Assembly (NCBI GenBank): GCA_030374805.1
Contig: JARGSG010000237.1
Location: forward strand, 1 to 64,000
Source of the DNA: Gracilaria gracilis
Taxonomy: Eukaryota > Rhodophyta > Florideophyceae > Gracilariales > Gracilariaceae
Reading direction: 5' to 3'
DNA length: 64,000 nucleotides
The notes beneath the pieces are model-generated. The model searched no databases. It was not told the DNA's origin and saw only the letters and a program-made list of their open reading frames with translations. This document shows positions 19,712 through 29,628 of the stretch, one piece after another. A program made the position numbers and the translations under genes. Numbering within the stretch: the stretch's first letter is position 1; every line of letters begins with the position of its first letter.

Positions 19712-22017
19712 ACGACCATCGCCTGCTACCCAGCAACACGCAAACTCTTCTGGAAGACGAGGTCCAACCGTGGGCATGGAATCTTCCAGAGGACGTTGAT
19801 GTGGCCCTCCGAACGCTTGCGAAGGAGTTCATTTCTGACCTGAACAAGGTTATTGTGAACGAGCAGTTGTACACAATATCAGAACCTGGACGATGGGCCG
19901 TTCTAAACACGTTTCACGGGGACCCGTCAAGAGCCTTTGCTCAGAGATTTAATTGTTTCTCTAACTCGCTTATGTCCTCCATCTTGGAGACAATAAGCCC
20001 TTTGAAAATCAAAGAAACACTCAGGGTCCCTGATATACCTCTCACGCCGGTATCGAAACCGGAGCCTGCCATCGAAATTCATGACGATGACGATGAGCAG
20101 TTGAAAAGAGGGAATCCCTCGGAGGGTAAACAAGGAGAGGATGGAGATGGCGGAAGTGGAATGGATGTAGTGGGTGAGAGTGGGAATGAATACGTTGGTG
20201 AACAGTCGTCCGACGCCGACATACAGCCTCCTCCTGCCATTTCCTCGTTGGACGATAAAATGGCATTCCAACGTTGTGAAGTGGAGATGGAGAAATACTT
20301 TCGAATGTATAATTGCGGGCTCGAGGATATGGTGGGAACGGACGAGACTCTGCAAAACAACGGAGTCTCTCCATTGGAGAAAGTTCAACTGGTTCTTGTG
20401 GACCCACCATACAACATAAGGGCCGATAAGAACCGGGAGAACAGTTGGTACGATATGCTGAGCGCTGAGCATATGAAGAAGGCGGCAAAGCTTATATCAA
20501 GGCTGCTACGTCCGGGGGGTCATTTCGTTATCTTCTGTGCATGGGAACAGGTGAACCAGTGGACGAAGGTGTTTTACCTTATTGGAGCAAAGGACGAGCA
20601 AGGGGTTCCGAGGCGATCGTTTGTTGTGGACCAGGTCCCAATTCACTTTATACGGTCGCAAGGCAACCCCATGCGAAACCCGAGACGCAGGTCTTGCTCC
20701 TTGTTCCCTGCCATAGAGCATGCGATATATGGTGTTCGAAGTGGCCTCGCTTGTGCACAGCAGCATGCGATGGTGAACTATGAGAACTTCAACTACGTGC
20801 AGTCGAGGTATCCAGGGTACCACAGTGTTATTGACCAGGTACCGCCCATGTCCAATGGGGAGACTCTTCAATGGAAAAGAAAGAAGGAGGGTGGGGGCTA
20901 CATGTTGCAAAAGGTGAGGTCGGAACAAAAACCTCGCGCGTTGTTGAAGGAGCTGACCAGCAGATTTTTGCAGCCAGGTGATACAGTGGTGGACTTGTTC
21001 GCGGGAGCGTTCTCGACTACCATGGCATGCATGGAGTTACAACGTCATCGGAAGTTTATTGGTTGTGAGCCGGACCCTGACTGTTTTGCTCTTGCTAGGC
21101 ACGCGGCTATTGTTCAGTTCGCGATGTGCATGAGCGATAATGAGACGGACATTCAAATTACGCAGGAGGTCCGAAACTCTGTGAATCGCGTGATGGACTT
21201 ATTTCCCAAGTGGAACGCTGGTCCTTCAAGATCATGGAAGGCCCCATCCGGCTTCCCACAGTATCAGAAGTTCCCACCGTATATTGTGGACTTCCTGGCA
21301 TCAATGTGGCGGGAGGAGGGCATGGCCATGATCGGCAGGCGCAAAGCGCTGCATGAGTGGCCGAAAAAGTTGCAAGAGAAGATGGGTCTCCTGGATTGTA
21401 ACGCGATGTTGGCACCGGAGGCCACTATGTGTGGTTGTCGCATTGGGAAGTCATCGATTCGTCACCATGACGCAGGAGTGGGAGTATTTACCACGCGCCG
21501 TTTCATGAAGAACGAAGAGATATGTTTCTTTTACGGAACTCTAGTGTACCATGACTTAACGAAGAGGATGGAGGTGCACAAGAAGTATGGGGAAGGGTTG
21601 TTGGGAGCCACCGCCGCTCTTTTTCGAACTTATGCGATGGAGGTTAGCCTGCAAGGCGAGGTATTCTGGAAACTCCCGGAAAGGAGACGAGAAGTACCTA
21701 CAATCCCTGTACGGATTGTCCCCGCTCCATTTTAGTTGGGTGGCACAATTAACGACCCAAAATATATGGAAGGGGATAAAGATAGGGATGCAGTGGAGGA
21801 TGGCTTGAAGCAGCGACGGACTGCCAATGTGGCGGTGATTCGAACCCCAGGAACTGGGCGAACTCCACTTCAATTAAGAGAATACCGAATGCTTGCCGTC
21901 AGGGCACTTCGGGTTGTAGAAGTGGGACAAGAGTGGTTTGCAGATTATGGAATGGAGTACACATGGGGTACGTCTTCGAATTTTATAGTAATCGACCAGA
22001 GCTCAATTGATTTATGA
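19712..22017 (+). CDS. DNA amino-methyltransferase fused to a SET-like domain (right copy)
   Basis: The open frame reaches 21,735. After an acidic linker, the catalytic motif DPPYN is at 20,401-20,415, followed by a target-recognition-like region and then the AdoMet-binding motif VVDLFAGAFS at about 20,986-21,015. This IV-before-I order is that of permuted (beta-type) N4/N6 amino-methyltransferases (PF01555-like), so N6-adenine or N4-cytosine methylation of DNA is expected. The C-terminal part, GVGVFTTRRF...EEICFFYG (from 21,466), looks like the first half of a SET domain. After a TAG at 21,733-21,735 the same frame continues to 22,017 with ALRVVEVGQEWFADYG, typical of the SET C-terminal half. 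SET proteins methylate protein lysines. The catalytic motifs are intact. Activity depends on whether the TAG is read through and on the upstream breaks. Confidence 0.7.
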
Positions 22018-22489
22018 CTTATATAACCGAAAGCTGTACCGTAGTATATGTAAAATCGAATTGTGTTCATTTTATTACGCTTTCTCTCTAACTCTCGTGT
22101 TCTACAGTGGAGGACGAAAACTCCCCCAAGTGAGTGGGTGTCGTCACTTTTATCATCCAGTGACGTGAACAAAATGAAGATAGGATTCGGAGCAGTGGGT
22201 TGACGTTCAAGTACATAGAATAGAAGATACGGAGTACATGTGATACCCTGTGAAAGTGAAACAGTTTTTGGCAGTGAGGTTTCGTACAGGAAGGGAAATT
22301 TCCGTGCCCATTTTCGGAAATTGATTCCGAAAAGTACTAAATCGGTGCGATATTTCTACCACACGTCGAGTGGAGGTGTGCGTTTCACGGGGGACCTGCG
22401 ATCACGTCGAGCGGCGAACACCTGGAGCGGCGAGCAGCGACAACATCTAGAGCGCACCGCCAGGGCGCATCGTCGTCGTCCGATTCCAT
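22018..22489. other. Spacer between the methyltransferase element and the Plavaka-like element
   Basis: No gene is visible. The outer end of the methyltransferase element should lie here, but its terminal repeats cannot be identified because the left copy is cut by the window start. Confidence 0.5.
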
Positions 22490-22756
22490 ATGGGGAAACG
22501 TAAAACTACAAGTGCGAATGCGAGTGCGAATACAGAGGATGTAAGCGGGCGCGCGTCAAAAGGGCGAAGGCGTGCAGAGGTGGTAGGTACGGGTCGCGAG
22601 GATGGCTTGTGTAGTACTACGCGTGCGCCTCGAAGTGGCGATGTGGAAAATGGCGAAGGCGGTATTGGGCGTAGTTCGGGCGCTCCTCGAAGCGCATTAC
22701 GTGGAAAAGGTAGGAAGAACACGGGGAGATGTGATCGAGGCCGACCTTTGGAGTGA

Positions 22757-22917
22757 ACCGAGCGGACCGAGGTAACCGAGCGCACCGAGCGAACCGAGCA
22801 AACCGAACGAACCGAACGAACCGAGCGAACCAAGCAAACCGAGCGAACCGAGCGAACCGAGCGAACCGAGCACCCCGAGCGCACCGAGCAAACAGAGCAA
22901 ACCGAGCGAACGGTAAG
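22757..22917. repeat. 9-bp minisatellite
   Basis: About 17 tandem units of a 9-bp repeat with consensus AACCGAGCG and frequent single-base variants (AACCGAACG, CACCGAGCG). The repeat length is a multiple of three, so every frame is open and translates as Asn-Arg-Ala-type or Pro-Ser-Glu-type repeats. Confidence 0.9.
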
Positions 22918-23281
22918 TGCTTCGGTAACACAAGCTACTCCGCTTCCACATGTTATGGGCCATGGAGGAGGGGAAAGCAGGGGAGGGATGGGAGGAAGGC
23001 AGAGGGATGATGCACGGGGTGGTAGGGATAGAGGTGGGCGGCAAAGGGGCGATGACTCCACGCAAGTTGTAGAAGAAGGCGAGTGTGGAGATGTCATAGA
23101 GAAGGGGAGAGAGTGTTGCAGTGGGGGGGAGGGAAGGACGATAGCAAGAAGTACTATTGGGATAGTTAGCCGTGGTATTCGAGGGAAGGAGGGAGAGAGA
23201 GTGGCTGGGGTTGGCATTCGGGAGAGGAAAGGTCGCGAAAGAGAAGTATGAGGAGGGGCTCAGGAGGCGAGTAACGAGGGC

Positions 23282-23854
23282 ATGGAGGTTGTGGTTGGTG
23301 TTAGGAGGAATCGAATGGTGGGCAGAGAAAGAACTGGTGGACCACGACATACTGCGATGCGGAAGGAAGAGGAAGTGGGGGGTATGAGGCATATGAGGGA
23401 GCATGGAAACGCAGAGTACAGTGGGAGGCAAATTGGGCGTGTGGGCGATGGAATGGGGAGCCACGTCAATGTGGAGACGATGGAATGGCTCCGAAACAAT
23501 TTTCCCGGGAGAGTTGTAGGACGTAGTAGTGGTGGATCAGTGATTGAAAATGTGAGAGACAATATACCAGTGGATGGGAGGGTATTCGAAGGAGAAGATG
23601 TCGTTGTCCGAAACAGGCATGGAACTGGAGGGAACTTGGTGGAAACCACGGTACGAACGCCTGAAGGAATACGTGTGAGGCATAATGCCGTTCGGATTGA
23701 GGACGATGTGCATGAAGCAGGAGTCGGCGATTCTTGGGATCGTGGAGAGAGGAACAGAGCAAGGAAAATGGGAACTACAGGAATAGCAGAAGGAGATGAA
23801 GAGAACTTACGCGTGTTGCCAAGGTCTGCATTGGTTGAGAGGGTGAATTCGTAG
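23282..23854 (+). CDS. Hypothetical protein in the Plavaka-like element
   Basis: A 190-residue frame from ATG 23,282, charged and glycine-rich, with no recognised domain. It contains an NVETMEWLRNNFPGRVVGR segment that looks like folded protein. It ends 18 bp before the next ORF, in a different frame, so the two may be a split single gene. The purine-rich coding strand is typical of this element. Confidence 0.35.
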   Translation: MEVVVGVRRNRMVGRERTGGPRHTAMRKEEEVGGMRHMREHGNAEYSGRQIGRVGDGMGSHVNVETMEWLRNNFPGRVVGRSSGGSVIENVRDNIPVDGRVFEGEDVVVRNRHGTGGNLVETTVRTPEGIRVRHNAVRIEDDVHEAGVGDSWDRGERNRARKMGTTGIAEGDEENLRVLPRSALVERVNS

Positions 23855-23872
23855 AAATGGAAGCTGGAAAAT

Positions 23873-25291
23873 ATGAGGGAGGATCCCTATACCATGATGG
23901 TGAGTTTGAAGCTCACGCAGAAAGAATTGGAACGGATGAGGGAGGAGCTAAAGCAGCAAACTGTGTTTATTGAAAGTTTAAGGGAGGCTGTGAAGGGTAG
24001 GAAGCGAAGGGGGTGTGGGAAGGAAGTGAAGAGGCGTCGAATGCATGATATAGAGGTGCCAGAATGTTTTTACGGATTTGCAAGGGCTGTATATGATAAG
24101 ATTCTCCACCATGCGATTTTGGAGGCGTCAGAACTCTGTTTAGATACGGAGAACGTTGGTAGGAGCGGGAAGAACACGAGTGAGACGGTGGGAAAAAGTA
24201 GGGAAGGCAGCATATTTGTGGTTGGGGAGAAGGAGATGGGACTTTGGTGCCCGTATCAAGTGGCATATGAGATAAGGGCGTATACGCCATCAACGGAGAG
24301 AGGAAGTGATGTGCTGTTGAAGTATTTGGTGGAGACGGAAATAATGGGAGATACTTGGGAGACGATACGAGAAGCGGGAAGGAAACAGGAGTGTGTGGAT
24401 AATGTGAGTGCGGACAAGTGTCTGAGGCAGCGGATGAAACAGACATTAAGCGATGTGATTGGGGTGCGGAAGCGGGCGGCCCGCGACAAGTTATTCTCCA
24501 TCCTTGGATATGATTTGATTGCGAAACGTGCGAAACCTACTGAGGGGACTGAGCTATGGGAAGAGCTAAAGCTGCAGATGGGGGAGGCGCGCGAGAAGCT
24601 GATGGGAAGGGAGGAGGGCGGGGGAAATGAGTTGTGTGCGTGGAGAATGAGGCGGTTAGAAGACCTTGCGTATTCCGGGTCTCGTGCGGTTGGGCCACCA
24701 TGGAAGATTGATGATGAAGATATGCACTTCAAGAATGGGATGGCGGTGGCAGTGTTGGAGGAGTATATGGGATACGCAGTGGAGAGGCAAAGTAACGGTG
24801 AACGGCAGTGCGTGGATGGGACAGTGATGCACCTTGCGAGACTTGACGCCTGGATTGCCTGTGTGGTGAAAACTATGAACGAGGTTGTGGGACGTGGAGG
24901 GCAAAGACAGCTTCTGTTCTCTACTTTGTATGGAAAAAATCTAGCTAGGGCTGTTGAAGGAATACTGGGGGTAGCCTGGCAATCGCTACAGGAGGAGCAT
25001 GCCGAGGAGTTTGAGAACGATGGGTTTGTGGATGGAGATACGAGGTGTGTGTCGGGAAAATCTGGGAGAACTGCGACAGTTGGGCTGTGGATACCATCGA
25101 GGGAGAAGATATACCTAGCTGTGAGGAAGGAATATTTTATGGCAAAACTAACACGGAGACTAGGTGCAGTTCTTGATTGTTACGTAGCGGCCTGTCGACC
25201 GGAAGACGCGAGTTTTGGGCGGTTGGTGGCACACCGGGCGGAACGCACGGAAGGGACAGGGGTTGATGGTAGGGAACAGGCGGGCTACTAA
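23873..25291 (+). CDS. Hypothetical 472-aa protein, coiled-coil N-terminus
   Basis: A long clean frame from ATG 23,873. Residues about 5-45 form a coiled coil (KELERMREELKQQ), followed by a basic patch GRKRRGCGKEVKRRR that could be a nuclear signal. A mainly helical region follows, with WCPYQVAYEIRAYTP and conserved-looking Trp/Cys residues. I do not recognise a family. Length, openness and position inside the G-rich transposon suggest a transposon accessory protein, possibly DNA-binding. It is encoded head-on to the transposase, with a gene-poor stretch (25,292-26,232) between them. Confidence 0.55.
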   Translation: MREDPYTMMVSLKLTQKELERMREELKQQTVFIESLREAVKGRKRRGCGKEVKRRRMHDIEVPECFYGFARAVYDKILHHAILEASELCLDTENVGRSGKNTSETVGKSREGSIFVVGEKEMGLWCPYQVAYEIRAYTPSTERGSDVLLKYLVETEIMGDTWETIREAGRKQECVDNVSADKCLRQRMKQTLSDVIGVRKRAARDKLFSILGYDLIAKRAKPTEGTELWEELKLQMGEAREKLMGREEGGGNELCAWRMRRLEDLAYSGSRAVGPPWKIDDEDMHFKNGMAVAVLEEYMGYAVERQSNGERQCVDGTVMHLARLDAWIACVVKTMNEVVGRGGQRQLLFSTLYGKNLARAVEGILGVAWQSLQEEHAEEFENDGFVDGDTRCVSGKSGRTATVGLWIPSREKIYLAVRKEYFMAKLTRRLGAVLDCYVAACRPEDASFGRLVAHRAERTEGTGVDGREQAGY

Positions 25292-26232
25292 GAGTAGGGT
25301 GAGGTGCAGTGAGGGGAGAAGGGTTGGAGGTATGTGTGGGATGGGGAAGAGATGCTTCTTCTTTCTCATGTCATGCGTATCTTCACTCCTTCCAATTGAA
25401 AGGAAGCGGGTTGAAATTTTTATGAAGCTGAAGCCAACAGGGAATAGAGGCTACGTGTCGGATGGGAAATAAGGCTTGGCGGTGGGGTGTCGATAGAACC
25501 AATTGATATAGAATCGGTGAAAGCGCCAGTGTAGACGAGAAGTGAAGGGAGGAGCGGGGTAGTTCTGGCGGAGAACATGAACGGAGCCGAGGATAGAGGA
25601 AGAGGGGATGAGTCCATACCAAGGGGAAACGTTATCGGAAGTGGAGTGGGTAGAGATGGGAGGGTGTGGTTATGTTCGTCGTCTGTTGCCCATCGGAGGC
25701 AAACGCAGTTGAGGGTGAGATCGACGTCGTCGCTGGGTGGGACGAGTTCCATGAACTGGACGAAGGCGAACTCCTTGGGAGAAGAAGTTGAAGAATGAAG
25801 GGCAAAACGAAGAAGGGAGATGAGTTTGCACACCCAGACGATGGATGTGGAGGGGGAGGTGGAGCCGGCGACGAGAACGTGGGAGAGGTTTGGGGACTTG
25901 GATGGACCGAAGGAGGGGGTGGCAAAAAATTCGTTGAATGATGGGGACAGGAGGATCCTGGAGGGTGACCTCGTTTCGTTTTGTGATGTAGTTGTCGAGT
26001 GTTGGGATGTAACCGCCGGCGACGTAAGTGGAGTTGACTATGGTGAGTCGAGCCTGACGGAGGGCGGCGGAGTTGTCAGTGAGTTGTAGGACTTCAAGAC
26101 AGAGGGTGATAAAGAATGGGAGGGCGTCTCTTCTGAATTGTGCAAGAATGGATGGGGTATCGGGGGGGAAGAGGTCTTGAAGAGATTTGTGAGGGAGGTG
26201 AGGACTGGAGCAAATGATTTTGTGGGCAGTGA
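25292..26232. other. Gene-poor stretch between convergent transposon ORFs
   Basis: G-rich plus strand with only short frames. It may contain the 3-prime end of the transposase gene on the minus strand beyond the stop at 26,233. No motif is recognised. Confidence 0.4.
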
Positions 26233-28649
26233 TTAGGTCAGCGAAGGAGAAGTGTTTGCCATCACGGACGAAACCGGGTTCTCGGGATTGGAGGGAGAAG
26301 CGAGGCCAGGGGAGGAGGAGGTGATGGAAGGGTTTATGGAGACGGGATTCCAGTCCTTGATGTTGTTGGAGCGGTGGATGGCACGAATGGTTTGTTGATG
26401 TGCGGTGGACCTGCGCTTTGAGGTTTTGGAGAGGTGGGACTTGAAGAGGGTGTGGGCGTGCTCGAATATGCCGGCATCATTGAAGTGGAGGCCTCCGAAG
26501 CGGCAAATGTCTTCGAAAATGTGGTTGAGGAGGTGGAACGTGAGGGTTCCGAGGCTGGAAGTGTGGTGGGGGCCGAGGACGAGTACGGCTGTGCGCTTGA
26601 AGGAGCGGATTTGCTTGTGGAGGTCGGTGGGGCGGGCGTCGGTCCATTCGGTGAAGGTCTTGTATCGTATGGAGGCGAGGAGGAGGTCTGAGTACTCGGA
26701 GAAGACGGAAGTGATGGGAGCTGAATCGACTTCGTCACAGCATCGGTCGAAGAAGGCGCCGATGAAGGGGAAGACCATGTCGAGTGCGCGGTAGTCTTTT
26801 GCTTCGAGCATACCACGCAAGCCGTCAGTAGTGAAGAAACCGTTGAGAGTTTGACCGTTGTCGGAAGTAGAGAAGACGATGTGGAGTCCGTTTGTGGGGG
26901 AGTGCTTTTCGATGGCGGAGAGGATGGTGTTTGAATGTTTGAGGACGGAAGTGCGGATGGAGTTGAAGGGGCGACGGGACTTGGAGGAACGGAGGGTGGT
27001 GAAGAGTGCTTCTGAGCGGAGTCTCTCGATGGCGGCGAGCTTGATGAGCTTGGAGACGCCGAGGTGGAAGTTGTGGAGTGGTTCGAAGGTGAAGATGTTG
27101 TAAGGGGAGAGGAGTGGGCGTGATGTTGAGAAGAGGGTATGACTAGAAGAGGGAGGAGTACTTTGCGAGGGAGAGGGAGTGGAGGGCTTCAAGGGCTTTT
27201 TCCTTTGTGTTGCGAGAGATTCTGGGCTTACGAGCAAGGAGAGCGTCTTGTGATTGTTGGAGGAGAGTGAAGTGTGATTTGCGTGCGGCGAGGGTCTGGT
27301 GCTGAGTTCGGGGGAAGGGGATCGAATGTGTAGGGGGAGGTCTGTGCGGGAGAAGGTGCATCTATGACAAGGGTGTTGGGGGCGGGTTCCGTGGGAGAAG
27401 GCGAGGTTGTCTTTTGCCTCGAGGATGTCGGCGCAGTAGCTGGAGATGATTGGGTGACAGTGGCGGAGAACGCAATGGGCGTCACGGAAGGGGAAGCCGT
27501 TGAGACCGGAGGAGAGGGGGAGGGGGCCGAGGAGGTTGGAGATGGCGAGCTTAATGAGTTCCATTTTGGTGAGGCGGGGGATATGAGAGGAGGTTTGAGG
27601 GATAAAGTCGTGGTATTGGGAGGGGTTGGTTGGGACGAAGGAGGTTGGCCAGTATCCGAGAAGGGTGAGGTGTTCGGTGATGCACTTGCGACGGAAGGCA
27701 TCGGAGAAGTTGAGAAGGGTGATGTGAAGGGAGTAGGAGGTGATGGAAGTGGATTTGAGGGAGGTGGAGGACCTGTCGGAGTAGATTTGGACCACGCCGA
27801 TGAAAGAGTCGATACCCGTGGAGTCGGGGGTGTGCCAGATGCAGGAGTCGTTGGAGGAGTGCATGATTGCGGCTTTGAGGGCGGGGACTGCTTCTTTTCC
27901 GAGGGTGGAGGCCATGGGGTGCGCGAAAGCGGGAGAGCCCGAAGGGGTTGTGTGGGAGACGGGGTGGAAGAAGGTGTTGTGGAAGTGTGCGAGGGCGAGT
28001 TGTTGTTTGAGGACCTGGATGGGGTCCTTTCGGAAGATGGTGGTGGAGAAGAGCTGCTATGGGTCGGAGAGGGTGATGGGAGCGAAGCCGATGCTGCTGA
28101 CACGGTGTTGGAAGAGGTCTGTTTGAAGTTTGAGACACTGGGTGGCGGAGAAGACGGCGTTGTGGAAGGCGGATTTGGAGAAGGCGGGGTCGTGGAGGAG
28201 GGAGATGAGTTCGTCAGCCTTTCGGAGGCCGAGGGAGGAGGCGATGGAAGAGATGTAGAAGACCATGCGTTCGAGGTGGGGGTTGTTGAGGGGGGGGAAG
28301 AAATGGGGAGAAGGTGGAGGAGGGGAGGGGGAGATGGAGCTGACGGGGGTGGAGGCGATGTTGTAGGCGTCCTGGGCGTGGAGGGAGAGGGAGAGTTGCT
28401 GGTGGTGGTAGGAGTCGTCGTCTGCGATGGGGAAGTTGTCGGAAGGGCGGTGTGTGAGAGGGGGAGGTGTATGGAGGTGGGGGGTAGACTTGTGACGCTT
28501 GATGGGTGGGGGAAAGGGGGGGAGGCCTCCGCCTGGGGGGAGGAACGCTTATTTGGGTTGAGGAAATTGGGGCATCTCCTCTGGTGCCTTTGGATGACGG
28601 GGATGGTGCGGGCGAAGAAGGAGCAGCCTTCAAAGCAGCAGTTGGGCAT
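26233..28649 (-). pseudogene. KDZ/Plavaka-like transposase with N-terminal zinc finger
   Basis: ATG 28,649 starts MPNCCFEGCSFFAR... with a Cys/His finger (C-x4-C...H-x3-C pattern, residues 4-26), as in Plavaka-family N-termini. A Ser/Pro/Thr-rich region follows and the frame shifts once between about 28,570 and 28,266. Then come ISSIASSLGLRKADELISLL and, after one in-frame TAG at 28,057-28,059, a 560-residue stretch. That stretch contains IGVVQIYSDRS plus LLN...RRKC...LLGYWP (the first catalytic-Asp block of the family), a CHRC pair, a FTFEPLHNFHLGVSKL block, and TFHLLNHIFEDICRFGGLHF...EHAHTLFKSHLSKTSKR near the end. These blocks occur in the same order as in Plavaka transposases. Broken by one frameshift and one TAG. 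The family call is from motif memory. Confidence 0.6.
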
Positions 28650-28799
28650 GGCGGGGAAGGTTGGGGGGTGTTGGAGAGGATTGGGGGTACGTAGCGGGGA
28701 GCGCAATATGGCGCACGGACGGTGGGACAGAGTGGTGGGGATGATTGCATGTGATTCGAAGGCGTTTCATATATTTAGTATACGCATGCCTGATGTGAA

Positions 28800-29197
28800 A
28801 GGTGTTGACTAGTGACCCGATCTCCTCAAACTGAAAAGGTATTCGATCTATTTGTATACTCCTATTCCTATTCGATAAACAGCTATTTAAGTTTCTATCT
28901 AAGTGTCCATCTCGCTATTCGCCCCCGTATACATGAACGTAGGTGACACTAACACACTTACATTGTGCTGCAAAACTACCATAAACGAAAGAAGTATGTT
29001 AGTTTCCCTTCCATCCAAACTAGCAAAGATGGAAGCAATTTGGAATAATTCTTTCGAAAAAAAATAGCACAAGTGGAAAAGTGGAAATGTTTTCGGAAGT
29101 TAGCACTTCCAAATTTGGATAAATTCACCGGTTTTTCGTTCGTTTTAATTCGGTCATTTTTGACCGCCAAACTAGCATTCCGATAACATCGACGCTC
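28800..29197. other. AT-rich subterminal region of the Plavaka-like element
   Basis: A non-coding, AT-rich stretch with repeated AACTAGC/GTTAGT-type motifs ending in CTAGCATTCCGATAACATCG and GACGCTCC (29,171-29,197). The same end occurs at 10,934-10,957. The repeated motif could be a subterminal transposase-binding site. Confidence 0.45.
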
Positions 29198-29628
29198 CTC
29201 AAACTCTTGTCATCCGTCAAATACATTTTGTGTGAGCTCTCACAAACCCATATCATAAATGAACTCCCCCCAGAGGCCATCACGAAGAACCCCGGAATCT
29301 CTCCCTTATCCTTCTCCACATTCGTCAACCCTCTAAAATCAGTGTGCAACACCTGCCTTGGGCATCCCTTCCCCGTACACAACACATGATCTCCGGTCTG
29401 CGGCGCATACATTCTTTTCTTCGCCTTGCTGTTGTTACAAAGGCGAAGAGCCGATGCAATTTGCCGAAATCTCGCATCCAACAACGCCGGCTTTCTCACC
29501 ATCATCACATTCTTCTCATCAGATTCCATGCAATCAACAATCCCCTTCTTCGTCGTAATATATCGTCCAATTCCTTGCATCCTGTACCCAGCATCCTTTC
29601 TTCCCCCGCGTGGATGATGGGGTTCCAT
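29198..29628 (-). pseudogene. Dioxygenase-like fragment of the third copy
   Basis: Contains GCPRQVLHTDFRGLTNVEKD and the following FFVMASGGSSFMI strand in one continuous frame, so the HxD motif is conserved in a diverged relative. It is cut at 29,198 before the distal His/Arg part, which is missing. Confidence 0.6.

Larger units (their letters stand above)
12855..20815. repeat. Right arm of large inverted duplication
   Basis: This is the inverted partner of 2-7,969 and is separated from it by a 4,885-bp non-homologous spacer. It is truncated at 12,855 inside the dioxygenase-like reading frame, where the left arm continues for another 80 codons. Beyond 20,815 the partner lies outside the window, so the outer boundary cannot be compared. 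The right arm keeps a longer open methyltransferase frame than the left arm. Confidence 0.95.
22490..29197. mobile_element. KDZ/Plavaka-like DNA transposon
   Basis: The body is about 6.7 kb with a transposase on the minus strand (26,233-28,649), two hypothetical ORFs on the plus strand (23,282-25,291), and an AT-rich end with AACTAGC motifs finishing near 29,197. The left limit is uncertain. The plus strand is G-rich throughout, regardless of the coding direction. The right end abuts the truncated third copy of the methyltransferase element, so one of the two interrupted the other. Confidence 0.5.

Noticed and set aside
1-22017. Polinton or giant-virus insertion
   Set aside because: No capsid, DNA polymerase, packaging ATPase, protease or retroviral-type integrase is seen. 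The gene set fits an unclassified mobile element.
22753-23010. Asn-Arg-Ala repeat protein
   Set aside because: It is the translation of the 9-bp minisatellite, open in every frame.
8866-28059. Complete reassignment of UAG to a sense codon
   Set aside because: Host genes here end in TAG, including one with no nearby backup stop, and the third element copy has different amino acids at TAG sites. It is kept only as a pattern worth counting genome-wide.
27364-28812. 482-codon plus-strand Gly/Val/Glu-rich frame
   Set aside because: It is the complement of the Ser/Pro-rich transposase and has no domain signature.
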